Assembly: GCA_002928955.1 (NCBI GenBank)
Contig: PERT01000021.1
Location: 1 to 51,669 of the forward strand
Length of the DNA stretch: 51,669 bases
DNA from: Hyphomicrobium sp.
Lineage (GTDB): Bacteria; Pseudomonadota; Alphaproteobacteria; Rhizobiales; Hyphomicrobiaceae
Direction of reading: 5' to 3'
Part shown: positions 9,108 through 16,723 of the stretch, in pieces
Layout of the letters: each line of letters opens with the position of its first letter
How positions within the stretch are numbered: position 1 is the first letter of the stretch
The notes under the pieces: generated by a model
Seen by the model: only the letters and a program-made list of their open reading frames with translations
Databases searched by the model: none
Told to the model about the DNA's origin: nothing
Translations under genes and position numbers: made by a program

Positions 9108-10403
9108 ATGGCGGGTCAGTACACCAAGGACACCGAACAGCTTCTGGTTGAGGTCTTTCAGGCCGCCGTCTCGGTCGCCCACCCCGCGACCTGCGTCCCG
9201 ATGCATTTGCCTGAAGTCCCGGCCGGCGGCCGTATCCTCGTCGTCGGCGCCGGAAAAGCCGCCGCGGCCATGGCCGTTGCCGCCGAGGGCCATTACATGG
9301 CGCGCGGACTGACGGACCGCATCCACGGCTTCGTCACCACGCGGCATGGCTTCAAGTTGCCGGCGAGCGTGATCGAGATCATCGAGGCAGGGCATCCGGT
9401 GCCAGACGTGAACAGCATCGGGGGTGCGAGCCGGGCGCTGGAAGCGGTGACCAAGGCAGGTCCAAACGACATTGTGTTGTGCCTGCTCTCGGGCGGTGCG
9501 TCCGCGCTTTGGTCTGCGCCTGTGACGGGTGTCAGTTTCGAGGCGAAACAGGCCCTGACCAAGCAGCTCTTGCACTCAGGCGCGCGCATCTCCGAGATGA
9601 ATTGCGTGCGCCGTCACTTATCCCGTATCAAGGGGGGCAAGCTGGCTGCCGCCGTGTATCCGGCGCGGCTCATCACGCTGGCCATTTCGGACGTGCCGGG
9701 CGACGAGCCCGCGTCGATCGGGTCAGGGCCGACGGTCGCCGATCCGACGTCGCTGGCCGAGGCGCGTGCCGTGCTTGCCCGCTATGGCATCGTGCCAGCG
9801 CCGCAGATCACCGCCGCACTAAACGATATCGCCAATGAAACGTTGAAGCCGGGTGACGTCAAGCTTGCCGGCTCAACGTACAAGCTCGTCGCCACGCCCA
9901 AGGCGTCGCTGGAGGCCGCCGCGGCAGTGGCACGGAAGGCTGGCTATCGTGTCGACGTGCTGGGCGATTCGCTCGAAGGCGAAGCGCGAGAGGTCGGACG
10001 CTTCCACGCCGAGATGGCGCTCGATGCCAAGCGGCGCGGCGACCGGGTCGCGCTGCTTTCGGGCGGCGAACTCACCGTTACGGTCAGCGGCAACGGGGCG
10101 GGCGGTCCGAACCAGGAATACGCCCTGGGTTTGACCATCGCCCTCGATGGCGCGCCCGGAATTTCAGCGCTCGCTGCCGATACCGATGGCATCGATGGCG
10201 GTGGGGGCAAAGCCGACGATCCGGCCGGCGCTCTCGTTGATCCCGGCACGCTCGACCGGGCGCGGGCGCGCAATCTCAATGCCGCCGCTTTCCTGGAAAA
10301 GAACGACTCGACCGGCTTCTTCATCCAAGCTGGCGGTCTCGTCCAATGCGGTCCTACTCAAACCAATGTCAATGATCTGCGTGTCATCCTCGTTGAACCC
10401 TGA
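9108..10403 (+). CDS. Glycerate 2-kinase (MOFRL family)
   Basis: 431-residue cytoplasmic enzyme with the DUF4147 N-terminal domain and the MOFRL C-terminal domain. Seen in the sequence: the Gly-rich VVGAGKAAAAMA near residue 50, CLLSGGASALWSAPV near 125, SDVPGDEPASIGSGPT, GGELTVTV and GNGAGGPNQEYALG. The family phosphorylates D-glycerate to 2-phosphoglycerate in the glyoxylate/serine or tartronate routes (names GckA or TtuD). A GGGAGG ribosome site lies 5 bp before the ATG. 2-Phosphoglycerate leads through phosphoenolpyruvate to pyruvate kinase, encoded two genes downstream on the same strand with very short gaps, so an operon is likely. Confidence 0.85.
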   Translation: MAGQYTKDTEQLLVEVFQAAVSVAHPATCVPMHLPEVPAGGRILVVGAGKAAAAMAVAAEGHYMARGLTDRIHGFVTTRHGFKLPASVIEIIEAGHPVPDVNSIGGASRALEAVTKAGPNDIVLCLLSGGASALWSAPVTGVSFEAKQALTKQLLHSGARISEMNCVRRHLSRIKGGKLAAAVYPARLITLAISDVPGDEPASIGSGPTVADPTSLAEARAVLARYGIVPAPQITAALNDIANETLKPGDVKLAGSTYKLVATPKASLEAAAAVARKAGYRVDVLGDSLEGEAREVGRFHAEMALDAKRRGDRVALLSGGELTVTVSGNGAGGPNQEYALGLTIALDGAPGISALAADTDGIDGGGGKADDPAGALVDPGTLDRARARNLNAAAFLEKNDSTGFFIQAGGLVQCGPTQTNVNDLRVILVEP

Positions 10404-10419
10404 GATTGGCGAGGTGCTC

Positions 10420-10929
10420 GTGAAGGCCGTCGCGGGGGGCAGGCGCGTGAATTTGGCAGGCAGGGGAGCGATCGCATCGAGGGTTCAGTGGTGCGTCCAT
10501 GCTTTGGTGTTGCGCCTACTGATGATAACGTTGGCTGCGACGTTGCCAGCTGCTGTGGCCCGCGCTGATCTCAAGCTGTGCAATTCCACATCGAGCCGCG
10601 TCGGCGTCGCCGTCGGCTACCAGGATGCCACCGGCTGGGCGACCGAAGGCTGGTGGAACATCGCTTCACAAACCTGTGAGATCCTCCTCAAGGGCGCGGT
10701 GCCGAGCCGCTATATTTATGTCCACGCCATTGATTACGATCGAGGCGGCGAATGGGTTGGCAGCAACTTCATGTGTACGCTCGACAAGTCGTTTGTCACA
10801 AGAGGTGTGCAGGATTGTCAGAAACGAGGGTATAAGCGGTCAGGATTTTTCGAAGTAGACACGGGCGAAGCGAAGGAATGGACCATTCGCTTGACCGATC
10901 CTGAAGATGGGGGAAAGAAGGCCAAATGA
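10420..10929 (+). CDS. DUF1036 exported protein
   Basis: About 169 residues from a GTG at 10420 with a GAGG eight bases upstream; the exact start is uncertain, since GTG 10507 and ATG 10522 would also leave a signal peptide (MITLAATLPAAVARA). The mature part has the DUF1036 pattern: LKLCNSTSSRVGVAVGYQD, then ATEGWWNI and C-rich segments (CEILLKG, FMCTLDK, VQDCQKRG). Four cysteines in the mature domain could form two disulfides in the periplasm. Function unknown. The stop overlaps the start of pyk (ATGA), so the genes are translationally coupled, a pairing common in Hyphomicrobiales. Confidence 0.8.
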   Translation: MKAVAGGRRVNLAGRGAIASRVQWCVHALVLRLLMITLAATLPAAVARADLKLCNSTSSRVGVAVGYQDATGWATEGWWNIASQTCEILLKGAVPSRYIYVHAIDYDRGGEWVGSNFMCTLDKSFVTRGVQDCQKRGYKRSGFFEVDTGEAKEWTIRLTDPEDGGKKAK

Positions 10930-12365
10930 GACGCAATCGCAGGGTCAAGCTGGTCGCCACACTCGGGCCGGCGTCGTCGTCGCCCGAGATGCTGGAAAAA
11001 TTGTTCATGGCCGGTGTCGATGTGTTTCGCATCAACATGAGCCACGCATCACACGATGTTGCGCGTGAGCTGCTTTATGCCGTTCGCACCGTATCGAAGC
11101 GTAACCGCTATCCGATCGGCATTCTGGTTGATCTGCAAGGGCCGAAGTTCCGGCTCGGCGCCTTCACCGGTGGACGTGTCGCGCTGAAAAGCGGCGAAGT
11201 GTTTCACTTCGATCGCACCGAGAGCGAGGGCTCGGCAAACCGCGTGTTCTTGCCGCACCCGCAGATCTTCGAGGCTGTCGAGCCGGGTCATGCCCTGCTG
11301 CTCGATGATGGCAAGGTCCGGATGCGCGTTCTCGAAAACAAGGCGGGCCGCATCTCCGCGACTGTTCTCAACGACGGCGCGCTTTCGAGCCGCAAGGGCA
11401 TCAGTCTGCCCGACACCCTGTTGCCGGTCGGTCCCCTGACAGAAAAGGACGAGGCTGATCTCGTATGCGCGCTCGATCTCGCCGCCGACTGGATCGCGCT
11501 GTCGTTCGTGCAACGCGGCGAGGACGTGGCCGATGTGGTCAAGCGGGTCGATGGCCGCGCGGCAATCATGGTCAAGATCGAAAAGCCCTCGGCTATCGAC
11601 GATCTCGACGCTATCATCGCGGCTGGCGATGGCTTCATGGTCGCGCGCGGCGATCTCGGCGTCGAAATGCCGATCGAGACCGTGCCTGGGCTGCAGAAGA
11701 AGATCACGCGCAAGGCCCGCGCAGCCGGCAAGCCGGTCGTGGTTGCAACCCAGATGCTCGAAAGCATGATTTCCTCCCCGGTGCCGACGCGCGCCGAAGT
11801 GTCGGACGTGGCGACCGCCGTGTTCGACGGCGCCGACGCGGTGATGCTGTCAGCCGAATCGGCAGTCGGCGATTACCCGGTTGAGGCTATCCAGATGATG
11901 GACCGCATCGCCATACAGGTCGAAGGCGACAAGGGGTACACCGCCTTGGTCCACGCCACAAAAATCGACAAGAACCCCACCGCGGCCGATGCGATCGCGG
12001 GTGCGGCGCACACCATCGCCGATACCGTCAAACTGGCTGCGATCGTGTGCTACACGGCCACCGGATCGACGGCGCTGAGGGTCGCCCGTGAGCGCCCGGG
12101 GCTGCCGGTTCTCGGATTGACGACTGTCGCATCGACCGCGCATCGCCTCGCTGTCGTCTGGGGACTTCATACCGTTTTGACAAGCGATGCCGAAAATCTG
12201 TCAGACGTTGTATCGAAGGCCTGTCGGATTGCATTCCAGGAAGGGTTTGCCCGGCCTGGTGAAGGTATCCTCATCACATGCGGCGTGCCGCTCGGATCGC
12301 CGGGCACGACCAACATGATCCGCATTGCCTTCATCAACGAAAAGGGTGAGCCGATCGCGGGGTGA
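10926..12365 (+). CDS. pyk: Pyruvate kinase
   Basis: 479 residues, the usual length. It catalyses phosphoenolpyruvate + ADP to pyruvate + ATP, the last step of glycolysis. Motifs include FRINMSHASHD, GILVDLQGPKFRLG, the catalytic Lys segment IMVKIEKPSAIDDLD, MVARGDLGVEMP (metal and substrate ligands) and the signature MLESMISSPVPTRAEVSDVA. The C-terminal effector domain is present (AIVCYTATGSTALRVARERP). Its ATG overlaps the DUF1036 stop by 4 bp. The gene ends without an obvious terminator 8 bp before the end of a convergent broken gene. Confidence 0.95.
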   Translation: MRRNRRVKLVATLGPASSSPEMLEKLFMAGVDVFRINMSHASHDVARELLYAVRTVSKRNRYPIGILVDLQGPKFRLGAFTGGRVALKSGEVFHFDRTESEGSANRVFLPHPQIFEAVEPGHALLLDDGKVRMRVLENKAGRISATVLNDGALSSRKGISLPDTLLPVGPLTEKDEADLVCALDLAADWIALSFVQRGEDVADVVKRVDGRAAIMVKIEKPSAIDDLDAIIAAGDGFMVARGDLGVEMPIETVPGLQKKITRKARAAGKPVVVATQMLESMISSPVPTRAEVSDVATAVFDGADAVMLSAESAVGDYPVEAIQMMDRIAIQVEGDKGYTALVHATKIDKNPTAADAIAGAAHTIADTVKLAAIVCYTATGSTALRVARERPGLPVLGLTTVASTAHRLAVVWGLHTVLTSDAENLSDVVSKACRIAFQEGFARPGEGILITCGVPLGSPGTTNMIRIAFINEKGEPIAG

Positions 12366-12373
12366 CATTCGAG

Positions 12374-12955
12374 CTAAAGGCTCGGCACCAACGCAAACGT
12401 TCCGATGCCAATTGCCATGATCACAAGGCTCACCAGTCCGCCGGCGATACTTGACCAGAGCGGTTGCAGACGGTCGATCAGTATGCTGGCGGATGCGAGC
12501 GCGATGGCCGAGTGCAGCAGGCCGGAGGCACACTCGAACACGACGTTCGCTCTGCCTGCCCGGTCGCGACGCTCCTCCTTGTAGCGTGCTTTTCATGAAA
12601 GCCCGCTGCGGACCTCTCCCGTGGCCGGGTCGCTGTCGCGGCGATCCTTGCCACTGGCCCACTGGCGGCGTTTCCGGGCGGTTGCTTCCACGCTTACGTT
12701 GGTGTTGTCGGCGCCGAAAATGTCGAGCTGCTCGTCGGCCACGTCGAGCAACTTTTTGCGCATCGTCTTGGCCCGGTATTGTGCCCACAAGTTCGCAGCG
12801 TCAAGGTTGTGCCTGATTTCCGAGTGCTGGAGCGATTACCCAAGATGTCGGAATAGGCGAGAAGCAGCGCGAGGATCGCGATAACGATGGCCGCATGCTT
12901 GTTGTCAAGGCCGCCGTGCCCATCCGATCCGCTGATGTGAAATTCAGTTGTGCCC
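12374..12955 (-). pseudogene. DUF4337-like membrane protein gene, broken by frameshifts
   Basis: Three pieces on the minus strand in different frames read as one protein. The first, near 12930-12840, gives NKHAAIVIAILALLLAYSDI, a membrane segment. The second, 12835-12593, gives QHSEIRHNLDAANLWAQYRA, then KTMRKKLLDVADEQLDIF. The third, about 12590-12374, gives FECASGLLHSAIALASAS and LVSLVIMAIGIGTFALV, further membrane segments. The order (membrane helix, AxxWAxYxAKxxR segment, two C-terminal helices) resembles DUF4337 proteins. The breaks lie near 12836 and near 12590, and a run of seven G/C at 12952-12958 may hide a third. Real mutation or sequencing error cannot be told apart here. Family naming is from memory of the motif. 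Confidence 0.55.
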
Positions 12956-13077
12956 CCCCGTGGATTTCACTTCGGGGGCTGCAGTGCAGCCGGTCTCAGT
13001 TATTGCGACAAAGATTGTGCCAAGCAGTCGCGGCATCGGTGGACTTGGATCAACCTGCTCGGATGCGACACACCCTA

Positions 13078-13857
13078 TCAGATACCCTGGCCCTCGACCT
13101 CACGCTCAAGTTCGCGCAGCTTGTCTTCTATCCCTGGCCAATGAGGATGCACCTGCTCGAGCTGCTTGAGCACTTTAAGCGCGGGCGCCTTTTGCCCCCC
13201 CTCGCGCAGGATTGCGACCAGTCCATCGAGCGCGCGATAATGGTTGGGCTCCAGCGCAAGCGCTCGCCTCAAGTCTGCGACGGCGCGCCCAATATCGTTC
13301 TCCGAGTAGTGTAAGTAGGCCCGCCGCGCCAAACCTTCAGCAAAGTCGGGTGCAAGCTCGACGACCGCATCGAGCAGTTGTTCCGCAAGCTCGGTTTTTC
13401 GCTCCACGACGGCCTGATTGGCGCGCGCGAGCAGCAGCGAGACAGTGTCGCTGCCCGACTGGACCCAAAGCGTCTCGATGGCCGCCGCGATGGGGCCGGC
13501 CTCGCCCGGGTCAGCCGAGGTTGCGAGCTGGGCGTAGAGATTGCTCAATGCCTTGTCGCGCGCTTCCGGCGTGTCGGGCGGCGCGGGTTTTTTCTTGGCG
13601 GCTTGCTTGTCTATGCCGGGCGGCCGGGCCAGCTCATTGCGCGGTGCGCTACGCCCATGCACGTCAGCGCCTGGAACGTCGCTGCGGCGGGGTGGCGTTG
13701 CGCCCGGGCTTCCGCTGGGCGGAGCCGACCGCGGTCGAACCTGCGGCTCTCGCTCGGGCGCGCTCTGGGCCTGCGCAATGGTATCGGTCGCAACCCAAGC
13801 AGAGGAGACGGCGAAACCAAGGATGACGGATAAAAGTGCGGCGCTCTTCTGGGTCAT
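13078..13857 (-). CDS. Exported TPR-repeat protein
   Basis: 259 residues. Signal peptide MTQKSAALLSVILGFAVSSA, then a Pro/Arg/Ser-rich low-complexity linker to about residue 100, then tetratricopeptide-like helices: ALSNLYAQLATSADPGEAG, ELAEQLLDAVVELAPDFAEG, GRAVADLRRALALEPNHYRA and LKVLKQLEQVHPHWPGIEDK. The repeats usually mediate protein contacts; here they should lie in the periplasm. No enzymatic domain is seen. The gene is on the same strand as, and upstream of, the DUF4337-like remnant, and 60 bp downstream of rpmJ. Function unknown. Confidence 0.75.
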   Translation of the reverse strand: MTQKSAALLSVILGFAVSSAWVATDTIAQAQSAPEREPQVRPRSAPPSGSPGATPPRRSDVPGADVHGRSAPRNELARPPGIDKQAAKKKPAPPDTPEARDKALSNLYAQLATSADPGEAGPIAAAIETLWVQSGSDTVSLLLARANQAVVERKTELAEQLLDAVVELAPDFAEGLARRAYLHYSENDIGRAVADLRRALALEPNHYRALDGLVAILREGGQKAPALKVLKQLEQVHPHWPGIEDKLRELEREVEGQGI

Positions 13858-13917
13858 CTCTCAATTCTAAGATGAGAGAAGCCAGTCGTCAAAGGCCCAA
13901 TAAAAAATCCGCGAGCA

Positions 13918-14043
13918 TCAACCCTGGCGGGCCTTGAAGCGCTTTTGCGTCTTGTTGATCACGTAAACGCGACCCTTACGGCGCACGACGCGATTGTCGC
14001 GGTGGCGCGAGCGGAGTGACTTCAGTGAATTACGGACCTTCAT
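13918..14043 (-). CDS. rpmJ: 50S ribosomal protein L36
   Basis: 41-residue basic protein beginning [20 protein letters not shown] and ending RFKARQG. It is the zinc-independent (YkgO-like) L36 type: positions that hold Cys in the zinc form are replaced, leaving only Arg/Lys/His. It is a late-assembling component of the large ribosomal subunit. This longer 41-residue form is standard in Hyphomicrobiales. It sits between the TPR gene and tRNA-Val on the same strand. Confidence 0.95.
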   Translation of the reverse strand: MKVRNSLKSLRSRHRDNRVVRRKGRVYVINKTQKRFKARQG

Positions 14044-14068
14044 TGGGACACCAGATATTCGAAATGGA

Positions 14069-14143
14069 TGGTGGGCGCGACAGGGATCGAACCTGTGACC
14101 CCTACCATGTCAAGGTAGTGCTCTACCGCTGAGCTACGCGCCC
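14069..14143 (-). tRNA. tRNA-Val (GAC)
   Basis: On the minus strand a full cloverleaf reads GGGCGCG acceptor, GCTC..GAGC D arm, CTACC TTGACAT GGTAG anticodon arm, ACAGG TTCGATC CCTGT T arm, CGCGCCC acceptor and an encoded CCA end. The anticodon GAC decodes GUC valine codons. It lies 25 bp upstream of rpmJ on the same strand. Confidence 0.97.
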
Positions 14144-14332
14144 GTCCGAGCTACTGTCCGCCAATCTGGGCTTGAGCCACTCTAGGGAGCGCCCCGTATA
14201 TCCACATTGCGCCACCGACGCAAGCCTCAGCATCCCAATCCGCTACGCATAATTTTTCGGCCCCGGACGGTCGTGGATTTGGTGGTCACCCGGTCGCCTC
14301 GACCAGTGTCGATGCGATTCAAGCTTTGCGCT

Positions 14333-14719
14333 TCAAGCCGCCAGCAGCCTGTCGACTTCACGGACAAGGTCTTTAAGGTGGAATGGTTTTGACAAGACGC
14401 GCGCATCTTTGGGTGCGGCACTGTCGTTGTTGAGCGTAACCGCCGCGAAACCCGTGATGAACATGATCTTGAGCTCGGGGTCCAGTTCGCTCGCCCGCCG
14501 TGCCAGTTCTATCCCGTCCATGCGCGGCATCACTATGTCTGTCAGAAGAAGCGTGAAAGGCTCTTCCTTGAGCCGCTCAAGCGCTTCGGCGCCATTCGGA
14601 AAAGCGATCACGGCGTAGCCAGCCTTGGTCAGCGCCCGTTCGAGGAACCCGCGCATCGAATCGTCATCTTCAGCCAGAAGGATGCGACAGATGGGGAGCT
14701 GGGACGGGTTCACGGTCAT
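14333..14719 (-). CDS. cpdR: Single-domain response regulator CpdR
   Basis: 128 residues, a lone receiver domain: acidic pair EDDD near 17-20, phospho-acceptor Asp61 in LLLTDIVMPRMDG, a conserved Thr in MFITGF and Lys in LSKPFH. Length, sequence and the downstream divergent N-formylglutamate amidohydrolase match CpdR of Caulobacter and rhizobia, which when unphosphorylated directs ClpXP proteolysis of cell-cycle factors such as CtrA; its phosphate comes from the CckA-ChpT relay. No output domain is present. The 190 bp between this gene and tRNA-Val shows nothing clear. Confidence 0.88.
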   Translation of the reverse strand: MTVNPSQLPICRILLAEDDDSMRGFLERALTKAGYAVIAFPNGAEALERLKEEPFTLLLTDIVMPRMDGIELARRASELDPELKIMFITGFAAVTLNNDSAAPKDARVLSKPFHLKDLVREVDRLLAA

Positions 14720-15022
14720 GATTACTCACTTTACTTGGCGGTGACGATAGCTGCGGATTGATCAATTGTCAGTCAAATCTGACGCGAGTTTGGTAAACGG
14801 GCAGTGAAGTTTTGTCGCCGAACTCCTGCCAAGGCATTTCCACGGTTAGAATTGTGATCTGCTCGTCTCGCCATGGACAGATCGAGACCAGCTTGGCACA
14901 GTGGATTCCAGCGCGCGTTCCAGTCTGGTTACAGCGCGCCGGCCCGCGGTTCGCGGGTCTTCCGGAGATTGAAAGCCTTCCTCCGGCAGGTTCGCCAGCA
15001 AGACTCAGGAATTGCAAGTCGC

Positions 15023-15922
15023 ATGCCTCAACGCGAACGAGCCTCGATCAAGCAGGAGCTCACGCCGCCGTTTCGCGTGCATGCTCCATGCGAGCAGACC
15101 GCGCCGTTTGTCCTTTGCTCCCCCCATTCTGGACGCGTTTACCCCGAGCATTTTCTTGCGCAGTCGCGACTTGATCCTCTGGCACTCAGGAAATCCGAGG
15201 ATGGGTATGTTGACGAATTGTTCCGGCACGTGGCCGAGTTTGGCGCGCCGTTGATCGCAGCTCGTTTCCCGCGCGCCTACCTCGACCTCAACCGCGAGGC
15301 CTATGAGCTCGATCCAGAGTTGTTCGACACACCACTGCCGGACTACGCCAACACCCGATCTGTGCGTGTCGTGGGTGGGCTCGGCACCATCGCGCGCATT
15401 GTAGCCGACGGCGAGGAGATCTACCGGGAGCGCATGCCGCTCGGCGTTGCACTTGAACGAATCGAGCAGCTTTATCTGCCATTTCATGCCGCACTGACCC
15501 GCCTGTTGGACGAGACGCGAGCGCAGTTCGGCTATTCAATCCTGATCGACTGTCATTCGATGCCGTCGGCCTCCTCGATGCCAAGCGGCGCGCGCCGTCC
15601 AGATTTCGTGCTTGGCGACCGTTTTGGGGCCTCGTGTGACAGCCGCCTGACGCGGTTCACGCGGGACGTACTGACCGGGCTAGGCTACGATGTGCAGCTC
15701 AATCGTCCCTACGCGGGCGGGTACATCACGGAGCACTATGGACGCCCTTCACGCCGCGCGCACGCACTTCAGATCGAGATCAACCGCGGGCTCTATCTGG
15801 AGGAGGCGACCATGTCGCCCACGGCTGGTTTCGTCGAACTCGAAAGGCATCTGATGATTTTGACGAGACGGCTGATCAAGGAGTTCCCGCTGCTCATAGA
15901 GCGGCGGTCGGCCGCAGAGTAA
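15023..15922 (+). CDS. N-formylglutamate amidohydrolase-family protein (second copy)
   Basis: 299 residues from ATG 15023 (an in-frame ATG at 14873 would add 50 residues without family character). Motifs: VLCSPHSGRVYP near residue 33, RFPRAYLDLNREAYELDP near 90, SILIDCHSMPS with a catalytic-type Asp/His, NRPYAGGYITEHYGRP and ALQIEINRGLY. It belongs to the FGase family (N-formyl-Glu to Glu + formate) but differs clearly from the copy at 8107-8940. Its position divergent to cpdR is conserved in rhizobia. No hut genes are nearby, so the natural substrate is open. Confidence 0.85.
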   Translation: MPQRERASIKQELTPPFRVHAPCEQTAPFVLCSPHSGRVYPEHFLAQSRLDPLALRKSEDGYVDELFRHVAEFGAPLIAARFPRAYLDLNREAYELDPELFDTPLPDYANTRSVRVVGGLGTIARIVADGEEIYRERMPLGVALERIEQLYLPFHAALTRLLDETRAQFGYSILIDCHSMPSASSMPSGARRPDFVLGDRFGASCDSRLTRFTRDVLTGLGYDVQLNRPYAGGYITEHYGRPSRRAHALQIEINRGLYLEEATMSPTAGFVELERHLMILTRRLIKEFPLLIERRSAAE

Positions 15923-15982
15923 CGCTGGCCCGAGCCGCGGAGATTCTTCTGGACCCGATCACCCCGACCCGAACACGGGGCC

Positions 15983-16065
15983 AAAAAATAAGGCCGCACG
16001 TTGGCATGGCACGGCCCAGGTCGGAGGAGGAAATGACCAAGAGAGTAAAGCACGCCGCTCCCGTC
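15983..16065 (-). ncRNA. suhB/mmgR-type (alpha-r8) small RNA, copy 1
   Basis: On the minus strand, a UUUCCUCCUCC pyrimidine stretch (complement of 16023-16033) is followed by a hairpin GGCCGUGC/GUGCGGCC (16009-16016 with 15992-15999, two G-U pairs) and a U-rich tail (15983-15991). The order anti-Shine-Dalgarno motif, GGGCC hairpin and U tail matches the Rfam suhB family (alpha-r8; mmgR of Sinorhizobium meliloti, which affects polyhydroxybutyrate storage). This is the most divergent of the three copies. The 5' end is a guess. Confidence 0.6.
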
Positions 16066-16167
16066 TCCCCGGGATCTTAAGTCATGAAGCGTCGCAGAGT
16101 TGATCACCGTCTCGTGATCGTTGCCTGAACGCGAGGGTGCGCTCTCCTGAAGCAATTGGGGGACCAG

Positions 16168-16255
16168 AAAAAAGGCCATCCGGGGTTAGCGGATGGCCCA
16201 AGTCTAGGGAGGAAACGCCCAAGGAGGGCAGCAGAACCGCGAGCAAGGCTCAACG
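16168..16255 (-). ncRNA. suhB/mmgR-type (alpha-r8) small RNA, copy 2
   Basis: Minus-strand order: short 5' hairpin GCCC..GGGC (16226-16229 with 16217-16220), unpaired UUUCCUCCCU (complement of 16206-16215), AGACUUGG, terminator hairpin with a perfect 9-bp stem GGCCAUCCG/CGGAUGGCC (16190-16198 with 16174-16182), and U6 (16168-16173). The unpaired ten-mer is the family hallmark and could pair with ribosome-binding sites of mRNAs. The 5' end is estimated. Confidence 0.75.
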
Positions 16256-16419
16256 ATCCCGCAATGCAATATTTAGAGGTGCGGCGCACAATTTTCAAAT
16301 GCAATTTTTGCAGGGCTGGTGGCCCAAGTCGGATGAGCTCGGGTCGCCCGAAATGGTCAAGTGCCGAGAGGCAGCCCAAATCGCGATCAAATTCGCGGGG
16401 ACGCGCCTTAAGGGCGCTC

Positions 16420-16505
16420 AAAAAAAGGCCGTTCGAATCGACGAACGGCCCAAGTCCAGGGAGGAAACGCCCAAAGTGGGCAGTGACCAACGAAGCAACT
16501 CAGTC
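16420..16505 (-). ncRNA. suhB/mmgR-type (alpha-r8) small RNA, copy 3
   Basis: Minus-strand order: 5' hairpin GCCCA/UGGGC (16469-16481), unpaired UUUCCUCCCU (complement of 16458-16467), GGACUUGG, terminator hairpin GGCCGUUCG/CGAACGGCC (16442-16450 with 16427-16435), and U7 (16420-16426). Copies 2 and 3 share the motif and its flanks almost exactly, while the terminator stems differ but stay complementary. The inositol-monophosphatase-type gene hisN follows on the other strand, recalling the location that gave Rfam suhB its name. The 5' end is estimated. Confidence 0.75.
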
Positions 16506-16723
16506 AGTCACACTTGAGACGATGCGGTGCTTCGCGAGAATACGCAACGCGACGAAGGGTTGATTGTTCGCAGACGTCGTGAACATGTCACTAACTCGCA
16601 ACATTTTCTGCAACTCTGTCACATTGGAGTGTCAAACATGTGGCCGCAACCAGTCGCATCAAGCTCGGCGGAGCTGGTCAAAGTATTCGGACTGTCCAAA
16701 ATGCGTCAATCTTGCGAGTTGCT

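Noticed and set aside
8374-9312. Plus-strand open frame opposite the first FGase gene
   Set aside because: Antisense shadow; the minus strand holds conserved motifs and the glycerate kinase start overlaps its end.
12201-12788. 195-codon minus-strand frame
   Set aside because: It overlaps pyk and crosses the DUF4337-like remnant in the wrong frame; composition is Arg/Gly-rich without motifs.
15983-16520. Plus-strand protein frames over the small RNA genes
   Set aside because: They have repeated Lys/Arg-rich translations caused by the tandem RNA repeats, with no start signals.
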